Part shown: positions 7,569 through 13,272 of the stretch, piece by piece
Layout of the letters: each line of letters begins with the position of its first letter
Position numbering within the stretch: position 1 is the first letter of the stretch
Assembly (NCBI GenBank): GCA_002305955.1
Contig: DBRH01000006.1
Span: forward strand, 906-17,478
DNA: 16,573 bases
Reading direction: 5' to 3'
From: Kosmotogaceae bacterium UBA1373
GTDB taxonomy: Bacteria > Thermotogota > Thermotogae > Petrotogales > Kosmotogaceae
Notes under the pieces: generated by a model
What the model was told of the DNA's origin: nothing
Seen by the model: the letters and a program-made list of their open reading frames with translations, nothing else
The model's database searches: none
Position numbers and translations under genes: made by a program

Positions 7569-8525
7569 TTACTGAATGAATCCTCCGAGTTCGAGCACAG
7601 ATTTCCAGGCGCTGTCCTGTTGCTTGGCAAATTCGTAGAATTCCACTCCATTTCTTATCTTGATACCAAAGCCGTTGATATCCATGAATTCTTTGAAAGC
7701 CTCGGAATTTGCAATCTTGAGTACTTCAGCCTCGAGGATCGCTTTGACATCGGTCGGAGTATTCTTCGGTACGGAGATGCCTCTCCACGTACCAGCCGAC
7801 CAGTTGATTCCCTGTTCTTTAAGTGTGGGAACGTTGGGGAACCTCTGGAGCCTTTCATCTGACATAACAGCCAGAGCCTTTAGCTGGCCGCTGTCAAGCT
7901 GGGAAGCAGCTTCGGCGATCGAACAGGTTATAACATCGACGTGGCCGCCAAGCAGTTCAATTATCGAAGGCGCCGCCCCTGTCGTCGGTATCCATGTAAC
8001 GGAATCCACTGGAACTCCTGCCTCACTGAACATTCCGATCCTCGCCAGATCCCAAATGGATGCCGCGCTCGAACCTGAGAAGAAGAACTTGTTCGGATTT
8101 GCCTTGATATCTGCCAGAAGTTCATGGACAGTATTCCATGGGGCATCGGCCTTTACTATGACACCTGCGGCGTCTTCGTTGAACTGTGCAATATAATCGA
8201 AGTCGTCATAAGTAATCGTTGTAAGGCCTAACCAGTGCATGTTAGCTATCTCCAGAGTTACAAGGGTAATAGTATAGCCATCCGGAGCAGCATAGACACC
8301 GGCGCTGTGACCTACCGCTCCACCGCCACCTGTTCTGTTGACAACTGTGAAAGGCTGTCCGAGGGCCTTGCTCAACTCGTCTGCAACATATCTCGCAACA
8401 CGGTCGGTTCCACCGCCAGCACCCCATGGGCAGATTACCGACACGGCTTTTCTGGGATAATCGACACTAAACAACAGAGACGAAGCGATCAAAGCAATTA
8501 CCAGAAACACTAAAAGCTTCTTCAT
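7569..8525 (-). CDS. tctC: Tripartite tricarboxylate transporter substrate-binding protein (TctC/Bug family)
   Basis: A 318-residue periplasmic binding protein that captures the substrate and delivers it to TctAB. Residues 1-20 (MKKLLVFLVIALIASSLLFS) are a Sec signal peptide without a lipobox. The first ligand loop is YPRKAVSVICPWGAGGGTDR (23-42), followed by NRTGGGGAVG (63-72) and PDGYT (81-85). The second loop reads SGSSAASIWDLA (150-161). Later come DVITCSIAEA (197-206), FPNVPTLKEQGI (229-240) and TWRGISVPKNTP (246-257), typical of one TTT binding-protein subgroup. ATG 8525 is chosen because AGGAGG (8534-8539) stands 8 nt upstream; a GTG nine bases earlier overlaps this ribosome binding site. 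The stop codon of the kinase gene upstream abuts the same site. The family mostly binds carboxylates; the context points to a sugar acid. Confidence 0.94.
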   Translation of the reverse strand: MKKLLVFLVIALIASSLLFSVDYPRKAVSVICPWGAGGGTDRVARYVADELSKALGQPFTVVNRTGGGGAVGHSAGVYAAPDGYTITLVTLEIANMHWLGLTTITYDDFDYIAQFNEDAAGVIVKADAPWNTVHELLADIKANPNKFFFSGSSAASIWDLARIGMFSEAGVPVDSVTWIPTTGAAPSIIELLGGHVDVITCSIAEAASQLDSGQLKALAVMSDERLQRFPNVPTLKEQGINWSAGTWRGISVPKNTPTDVKAILEAEVLKIANSEAFKEFMDINGFGIKIRNGVEFYEFAKQQDSAWKSVLELGGFIQ

Positions 8526-8537
8526 CAAAAACACCTC

Positions 8538-9485
8538 CTATTGGGTAACAGGGTTTCCCCCGGAAAAATCCATTACCTGTTTCCTGGTCGGCTGCCCTTC
8601 GGTCGAACCTGTTGCGGTACAGGTGAGGGCAGCGGCTCTCAAAGCAAACTCAAGTGTTTCTTGCGTTCCCGTGTTTTCGAGATTGCAGCAAAGGAGCGAA
8701 GCCGTGAAGGCATCCCCGGCGCCTACCGTATCGGCAACTTTTACTTTTTTAGCCTTCCCCTCGAAGATTCCTTCATTCGTGCCGAGTATCGCTCCCTGAG
8801 ATCCTCTTCTGAAGGCCACTATCCCGGGTCCCATGTTCATGACTTCCATAACTGCTTCGACCGGAGAGCCTTGAAGGGAGAGAATCTCCATCTCTTCTTC
8901 GTTGAAGGAGACTATATCAGCAAAATCCGTAATAGTCTTTAGATATACCGCCCTTGCCAGCTCGCTCGACCAGAGCTTACCCCGGTAGTTGAGGTCGTAA
9001 GAGATCTTCGCCCCGAGAGCCCTGGCACGTTTTATGAGCACGAAGCTCGCTTCAAGGCATTCACGACTAATTGCCTGAGAAATACCGCTCAGATGGAAGA
9101 TTTTCACGCCCTCTAGTGAAATTTTTTCCGCGTCGGCCGGTCCGAACTTTCTGGCTGCTGCGTCCTTACGGCGGTAGTCAAATTCATGTCTTTCGCCGTT
9201 AAAGCTCACAAAATACATTCCGGTCGGTGACTCTTCATCGATTATCACGTTCGTCGTATCGACACCATTGCTTTCCCAGAGTTCCATCAACCCACGACCG
9301 AAGGAATCGTTTCCTATTCTCGTTATGTATCCCGAGCTCCTTCCGAGCCTGGCAGAAGCGACGACAACATTTGAGGTGTCACCACCCCAGGTCATGTGGA
9401 AATCCCCGATCTGTGAAAGTCTACGCTGGTCTTTTGCATAGAAACCAGCCAGTGGTTCTCCGAAGGAATAAATCTCACAGCTCAC
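8538..9485 (-). CDS. kdgK: PfkB-family kinase, 2-keto-3-deoxygluconate kinase-like (second copy)
   Basis: A 315-residue ribokinase/PfkB-family enzyme, usual length. Substrate-side motif GGDTSN (34-39), the YRRKDAAA stretch (104-111) that resembles the YYR-G-SAA signature of KDG kinases, DLNYRGKLW (164-172), and the ATP-site motif DTVGAGDAF with catalytic Asp258 are present. Predicted reaction: ATP-dependent 6-phosphorylation of 2-keto-3-deoxygluconate or a close 2-keto-3-deoxy sugar acid. The start is GTG at 9485 with GAGGTGA 5 nt upstream; that site contains the stop of the preceding kinase, leaving a 4-nt gap. It is clearly different in sequence from the neighbouring kinase, so it is a paralogue and not a recent copy. 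The gene ends in TAG, which runs straight into the tctC ribosome binding site. Confidence 0.85.
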   Translation of the reverse strand: MSCEIYSFGEPLAGFYAKDQRRLSQIGDFHMTWGGDTSNVVVASARLGRSSGYITRIGNDSFGRGLMELWESNGVDTTNVIIDEESPTGMYFVSFNGERHEFDYRRKDAAARKFGPADAEKISLEGVKIFHLSGISQAISRECLEASFVLIKRARALGAKISYDLNYRGKLWSSELARAVYLKTITDFADIVSFNEEEMEILSLQGSPVEAVMEVMNMGPGIVAFRRGSQGAILGTNEGIFEGKAKKVKVADTVGAGDAFTASLLCCNLENTGTQETLEFALRAAALTCTATGSTEGQPTRKQVMDFSGGNPVTQ

Positions 9486-9489
9486 AAAA

Positions 9490-10461
9490 TCACCTCAACA
9501 ACTTCTTTTCACCGGCTTCATGGACGTTCAAGAACGTCTCAATAGCCTTCCAGTCCGGTAGCGGCTCAATATCGCCTTTCAAACTCACCGTTATAGCGCC
9601 GGCCACATTAGCGTACTTCAATGATTCTTCAATCGATTTCCCCAATAGATAACTAGCCAGGAAGGCTCCGTCACAGGCATCTCCGGCTCCGAGTTCATCG
9701 ATCACCGGCACTTTGTATGAGGGCATCGAATACCTCCTCCCACCAGTGAAAGCCTCGACCCCGCCTGAACCCTTCTTGAAGACTATCAGTTTCGCGACCT
9801 CAGCCATTTTCTTGATAGATTCTTTTGATTTCTCCAGATCGCCGTCGAACAGCATGTTCAAATCCCCGGCTCCGGTGAAAAGTATATCGGCCTTCCTTAT
9901 AAATGGCTCGAGAGTCTTCAGGGCGTTCTCTCTGGTTTTGAGAAGGTTGATCCTGATGTTTGTATCGAAGGCGACCAGGGCTCCGTGTTTTTTTGCCATA
10001 TCAACCCCTTTCATGGCGGCATCTCGACAACTGTCGCTCAAAGCCGGTGTAATACCGCTCACGAGAAAGAGGTCGATTCCATCGAAATAACTATCTTTCA
10101 GTTGCTGCGAACCGTAGTTGCTCGCAGCCGAACCTTTTCGGTAGTAGAAGACCATCGTCTTTTCGGGAACCGGGTAGCTTCTCTGAACGAAGTAAACTGC
10201 GGTCGGGTTCTTTTCGTCTTCGAGCACGCCCTCAGTGTTGACTCCCTCAGACCTCAGCGTCGAAAGGATCACCTTACCAAATTCATCGGCCCCAACCGAT
10301 GTCAGGAAGGAACACTCTATTCCCAGGCGCTGCATCTGGATGATTGCGTTCGCTTCAGAACCGGCCACGTGCCTCTCGAAAAGCGTTTGGAATCTGAGAG
10401 CTCCCTTTTCCGTCGGATTCATTTGAATCATTATTTCGCCCATACCGAGAGCTCTTTTCAA
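9490..10461 (-). CDS. kdgK: PfkB-family kinase, 2-keto-3-deoxygluconate kinase-like (first copy)
   Basis: A 323-residue PfkB-family enzyme. Motifs: MGEIMIQMNP near the N-terminus, AGSEAN (33-38), the KDG-kinase-like YYRKGSAAS (106-114), DTNIRINLLK (about 165-174) and the GAGDACDGAF ATP/anion-hole loop (258-267) with catalytic Asp261. It should phosphorylate a 2-keto-3-deoxy sugar acid to feed the aldolase encoded just upstream. The start is TTG at 10461. GGGGGTGA lies 5 nt before it, and the nearby ATG at 10466 is out of frame and meets a stop after one codon. The gap to the aldolase stop is 11 nt. The TTG start may lower its translation relative to its neighbours. Confidence 0.86.
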   Translation of the reverse strand: MKRALGMGEIMIQMNPTEKGALRFQTLFERHVAGSEANAIIQMQRLGIECSFLTSVGADEFGKVILSTLRSEGVNTEGVLEDEKNPTAVYFVQRSYPVPEKTMVFYYRKGSAASNYGSQQLKDSYFDGIDLFLVSGITPALSDSCRDAAMKGVDMAKKHGALVAFDTNIRINLLKTRENALKTLEPFIRKADILFTGAGDLNMLFDGDLEKSKESIKKMAEVAKLIVFKKGSGGVEAFTGGRRYSMPSYKVPVIDELGAGDACDGAFLASYLLGKSIEESLKYANVAGAITVSLKGDIEPLPDWKAIETFLNVHEAGEKKLLR

Positions 10462-10472
10462 AGCATCACCCC

Positions 10473-11351
10473 CTAGAGCGCCTTCTTATCGATGAGTGTC
10501 TTTTCCATTTTTATGTAGATCGAATCATCAACCGGACTGTACGGCATTCTCGGGTAGCCGGAGTGAATGCCTCTCATTTTGAGCATGGCATGGATTGCAG
10601 GTATGCTTTGAGCGTAGTGCTGCACGTCTCTCAATTCGTTTACCCTCACCTGAAGTTCCAGCGCTCTGGCGTAGTTTGCTGCCGATGTTTCGTTGTAGAG
10701 TTCGACTACCGGTTCGGGTAGTGCGTTCGCGAGACCACAGATAGCCGCTTTGGCTCCGAGCGGAACTGCCGGCACTATGAAGGCTTCTGTTCCTGTTATG
10801 TAGCAGAACTTGTCTATATCCATGTTGTGTTTCACAGCATAGAAGTACAACAGATCGAAAGACGAGTCTTTGATACCGTATAATCCAACTGCCTGAAGCT
10901 TTTTGAGAGTGTCAATATCGATTGTTACACCTGTAGTTTTGGGATTGTTGTAAATGAAGACGGGTAAGCTCGAGATTTCGACCAGTTTGGTGAAGAATCT
11001 TACAATATCGGCCTGCGAATAAGAAAAGTAAAATGGAACAACGGTCGCCACGGCCATCGCTCCTGCCTCTTTCGCATGCTTTGCCAGTTCGAAGATATCA
11101 TCAGGGCTGGTCCCACCGATATGTGCTATTACGGGGACCCTGCCTTTAGCACCTTCGACCGCAAGTTCGGTTACGTGTTTTCTTTCCTCGACCGACATGA
11201 GCGGCCCTGAACCGTAAGTGCCACAAACAAAAAGACCGTGTACCTTCTGAGAGAGAAAATCTATCAGATTTAGATAACACTTGTCATCCACTTTTCCCGA
11301 CGAATCGAACGTCGTTAGCACTGGCGGGATAATTCCCTTGAAAACAGCCAT
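10473..11351 (-). CDS. kdgA: DapA-superfamily class I aldolase, probable 2-keto-3-deoxy-(6-phospho)gluconate aldolase
   Basis: A 292-residue pyruvate-dependent Schiff-base aldolase. The catalytic set is visible: Tyr134 in YNNP (134-137) and Schiff-base Lys161 in GIKDSS (159-164). The substrate loop GTYGSGPLMS (44-53) and the C-terminal GYPRMPYSPVDD resemble the archaeal KDG/KDPG aldolases (Sulfolobus type: GTTGLGP, GYPRPP) more than dihydrodipicolinate synthase, whose loop is GTTGE. Predicted reaction: cleavage of KDG or KDPG to pyruvate plus glyceraldehyde or its 3-phosphate. It lies directly upstream of two KDG-kinase-like genes, which supports that role over lysine synthesis. ATG 11351 has AGGAGGTG just upstream. 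The gap to the regulator gene is 19 nt. A related keto-acid lyase (for example N-acetylneuraminate lyase-like) cannot be excluded. Confidence 0.8.
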   Translation of the reverse strand: MAVFKGIIPPVLTTFDSSGKVDDKCYLNLIDFLSQKVHGLFVCGTYGSGPLMSVEERKHVTELAVEGAKGRVPVIAHIGGTSPDDIFELAKHAKEAGAMAVATVVPFYFSYSQADIVRFFTKLVEISSLPVFIYNNPKTTGVTIDIDTLKKLQAVGLYGIKDSSFDLLYFYAVKHNMDIDKFCYITGTEAFIVPAVPLGAKAAICGLANALPEPVVELYNETSAANYARALELQVRVNELRDVQHYAQSIPAIHAMLKMRGIHSGYPRMPYSPVDDSIYIKMEKTLIDKKAL

Positions 11352-11370
11352 GTTGCACCTCCTGGTAGAA

Positions 11371-12228
11371 TTAAAATTTCAAGTATGATAGTGATTTTCT
11401 GGATAAAGACAATGTATCGAGCGATTCTTCGCCTTCTCTGACAGCCAGACAAGCGAAGAGAGAGTCTACAACTACCATCTGGACACATCTAGAAACTATG
11501 GCGTCGGTTCTTATGTTCATCTCCTCCGGTACCGAGGTAACGATACAGAGATCGGCTATTTTAGCCAGCGTCGAATCGATGAAGCCTGTCAACGCAATTA
11601 TGCGCACCGTGTTCCTGACCTTTTGAAGGGGAAGGACTACATCCTTGCTCTCCCCGGAATGTGAGATGGCAAAAACACAGTCGTCTTTCTTGAGCTTTGA
11701 TAGAGTAATCGCGTTCGTATGAGAATCCGGGCAGTAAATAGCATCTTTTCCCAGAAGGTTGAGCTTGAAGGAGAGGTTGTTGGCTATTGAGCCGGAAACT
11801 CCGTAACCAATGCATATTATTCTTCTGCTTTTCTCAATCAGTTCGACGGCTCCGGTTATCACCTGACTGGAGATTTTCTCCATGTTTTCCTTGAGCGCCA
11901 TTATACAACCATTGAAGATTTTCTTCACCACTGCTCCGGGTGAATCGTCGATTCTTATATCTTCGTACGGATGGTAAAAAGAGGAACCTGCGATTTCGGC
12001 AGCCATGGTCACTTTGAATTCATGAAAACTCTCGAAACCCAACTGCCGGTAAAATCTCACGATCGTAGATTCGCTACCGACGCGTGATTTGTTCATAAGT
12101 TGAGTAATTGAAAGATTGACCGCTTCTGAGGGGTTTTCGAGTATCGCGTCGGCAATTCTTTTCATTGTAGGAGTGAAGTCATCGCTTTCGCGCTGTATTC
12201 TTCCCAGCAGATCGCTGTTGAATGTCAC
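11371..12228 (-). CDS. RpiR-family transcriptional regulator (HTH plus SIS domain)
   Basis: A 285-residue two-domain regulator. Residues 1-77 carry the RpiR helix-turn-helix, with ITQLMNKSRVGSESTIVRFY (41-60) followed by RQLGF-SFHEFK. Residues about 130-262 form the SIS phosphosugar-binding domain, with CIGYGVSGSIA (139-149), SHSGESKDVV (189-198) and TSVPEE (231-236). RpiR proteins bind DNA as oligomers and respond to phosphorylated sugars, so KDPG or a related ester made by the downstream kinases is a reasonable effector (inference). The start is GTG at 12228, with GGAGGTGA six bases upstream. It is the first gene of the operon and is therefore probably autoregulated. Whether it represses or activates cannot be read from the sequence. 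Confidence 0.93.
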   Translation of the reverse strand: MTFNSDLLGRIQRESDDFTPTMKRIADAILENPSEAVNLSITQLMNKSRVGSESTIVRFYRQLGFESFHEFKVTMAAEIAGSSFYHPYEDIRIDDSPGAVVKKIFNGCIMALKENMEKISSQVITGAVELIEKSRRIICIGYGVSGSIANNLSFKLNLLGKDAIYCPDSHTNAITLSKLKKDDCVFAISHSGESKDVVLPLQKVRNTVRIIALTGFIDSTLAKIADLCIVTSVPEEMNIRTDAIVSRCVQMVVVDSLFACLAVREGEESLDTLSLSRKSLSYLKF

Positions 12229-12251
12229 GACTCACCTCCGAAAAAAATTTC

Positions 12252-12267
12252 TACCATAATATACCAT
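12252..12267 (-). promoter_or_regulatory. Direct repeat ATGGTA-N4-ATGGTA over the operon -10 region, possible operator
   Basis: On the minus strand ATGGTA occurs twice (plus-strand TACCAT at 12252-12257 and 12262-12267), one DNA turn apart. The repeat covers the -10 box and start point of the rpiR promoter. Position and spacing suit a binding site for the regulator encoded by the first gene, but this is inference from a short repeat. Confidence 0.35.
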
Positions 12268-12286
12268 TTAGAGGAAAAGTATTCAA
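12258..12286 (-). promoter_or_regulatory. Promoter of the rpiR-kdg-tct operon
   Basis: On the minus strand TTGAAT (12281-12286) and TATATT (12258-12263) are separated by exactly 17 bases, a close sigma-70 match. Transcription should start near 12251, giving a short leader of about 20 nt to the GTG at 12228. No other good promoter is seen further down the operon, so all seven genes probably share it. Confidence 0.75.
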
Positions 12287-12305
12287 ATCTATCTGTTCCA
12301 TATTT

Positions 12306-12342
12306 AAGGCAATTAAAGCTATTTGAGCTTGTTTATAGCCTT
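12306..12342. repeat. Two-step dyad in the divergent intergenic region
   Basis: AAGGC (12306-12310) pairs with GCCTT (12338-12342), and within it AAGCT (12316-12320) pairs with AGCTT (12326-12330) around ATTTG. A separate 7-bp inverted repeat ATAGAAA/TTTCTAT lies at 12381-12387 and 12395-12401. They sit upstream of the rpiR promoter and ahead of the plus-strand phosphatase gene, so they could be regulator sites or leader structure. AT-rich DNA makes chance dyads likely. Confidence 0.35.
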
Positions 12343-12495
12343 TTAATCTATAAATGCTGCCTTATCATTAAAAGAATTTAATAGAAAAAATTTCTTTCTA
12401 TCAATTATGAAGACCCAATCAGAAACGGTCCGTGTGCAGATTGCTTTTCAGGCTGTTATCATTAGTAGTGAACGAAGAAAACTCTGGAGGGAATT

Positions 12496-13131
12496 ATGCT
12501 GACGGTATATCTTATGCGTCATGGACAGAGCCAGGCAAATGTAGAGAGAATCTTTGCCAATGGCGACGATGGCTATCCTCTGACCGAGGAAGGGAGAGCT
12601 CAGGCCGCTTTGGCGGCTGAATTACTAGCTCTGAAAAATATAAAGAGAATATACACTTCGCCAATTCTGAGGGCAAAGCAGAGTGCCGCGATAGTTGAGA
12701 AAAGGCTGGGCATAGAGCCTGTGGTGCTGGATGAGATAAGAGAATTCAGTGTCGGGGAGCTCGAAGGGCAGTTCATTTCGGGAGAGGCCGAATCGGCTTT
12801 CATGAGGCTTATGATTCAGTGGATCTCCGGAAACTCCAGCGATAAAATCCCGAACGGAGAAAGTCATCTGGAGATAATGGCCAGAATGAAGAAAGCCATA
12901 GATATTATTGCAAGTGAAAATCACACTGGTGAGGTTCTACTGGTGAGTCACGGTGGCTTCCTGACTATGACTCTGCCGTTCATTTGCAGCGGGATAGATA
13001 TCAGGGAGTTCTTCTCGAGACCTTCCTACGGAATCGGAAACTGTTCAATTACCACCGTGAGGGTCAGTAATGGCGCGCAATCCCCATCAATCGAACTGGT
13101 GGAATGGGCAAACTCCTCTCATCTGGAGTGA
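12496..13131 (+). CDS. Histidine phosphatase superfamily protein (phosphoglycerate mutase-like)
   Basis: A 211-residue branch-1 histidine phosphatase. The phospho-accepting His9 is in the RHG motif (8-10). Other active-site elements are Arg59 in SPILRAKQSA (55-64), the acidic Glu83 in REFSVGELEG (82-91), and the second histidine, His152, in LVSHGGF. It acts in the cytoplasm, removing phosphate from a small phosphometabolite or moving it in a cofactor-dependent mutase reaction. Size and sequence suit the broad-specificity phosphatase group (CobC/GpmB-like) at least as well as true phosphoglycerate mutase, which is usually longer and has a different central insert. ATG 12496 has GGAGGG (12486-12491) in good position. 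It is transcribed away from the rpiR operon. The substrate is unknown. Confidence 0.9.
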   Translation: MLTVYLMRHGQSQANVERIFANGDDGYPLTEEGRAQAALAAELLALKNIKRIYTSPILRAKQSAAIVEKRLGIEPVVLDEIREFSVGELEGQFISGEAESAFMRLMIQWISGNSSDKIPNGESHLEIMARMKKAIDIIASENHTGEVLLVSHGGFLTMTLPFICSGIDIREFFSRPSYGIGNCSITTVRVSNGAQSPSIELVEWANSSHLE

Positions 13132-13236
13132 AAGAGAATTTCCCGTGATCCTTAACGGACCTGCCAGTCTCTTAAAAGTTTAAAGCCAGAAATGACTTTT
13201 ATCGCACTGTTCGACAATGAAGGCGATTCTTGATTG
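13132..13236 (+). other. Short gap after the phosphatase gene, no clear terminator
   Basis: The 105 bp between the phosphatase stop and the possible helicase promoter contain no stem followed by a T-run. A weak AAAAGT/ACTTTT pairing around 13174-13199 has a long loop and is not convincing. The phosphatase and helicase may therefore be partly co-transcribed. Confidence 0.4.
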
Positions 13237-13245
13237 TGGTAAAAT
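13237..13245 (+). promoter_or_regulatory. Possible extended -10 promoter of the helicase gene
   Basis: TGGTAAAAT matches the extended -10 pattern TGnTAnAAT closely. No convincing -35 box lies at the correct distance (TTCGAC at 13210-13215 is 24 bases away). Transcription would begin near 13252 and leave a leader of about 20 nt containing AAGGGAG. This argues for the ATG at 13273 as the start and against the TTG at 13246. Confidence 0.4.
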
Positions 13246-13272
13246 TTGGCAGAAGGGAGTCACGGGTTTGTT

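Noticed and set aside
8538..10461. Fructokinase or ribokinase assignment for the two PfkB kinases
   Set aside because: Both have KDG-kinase-like YYR-G-SAA/YRRK-AAA stretches and sit next to a KDG-type aldolase; still, substrate is unproven.
10473..11351. Lysine-pathway dihydrodipicolinate synthase (dapA)
   Set aside because: The substrate loop is GTYGSGP instead of GTTGE, and the operon context is KDG metabolism with no lysine genes.
13246..13272. TTG start for the helicase nine codons upstream of the ATG
   Set aside because: It directly follows a probable extended -10 element, and the AAGGGAG ribosome binding site lies downstream of it.
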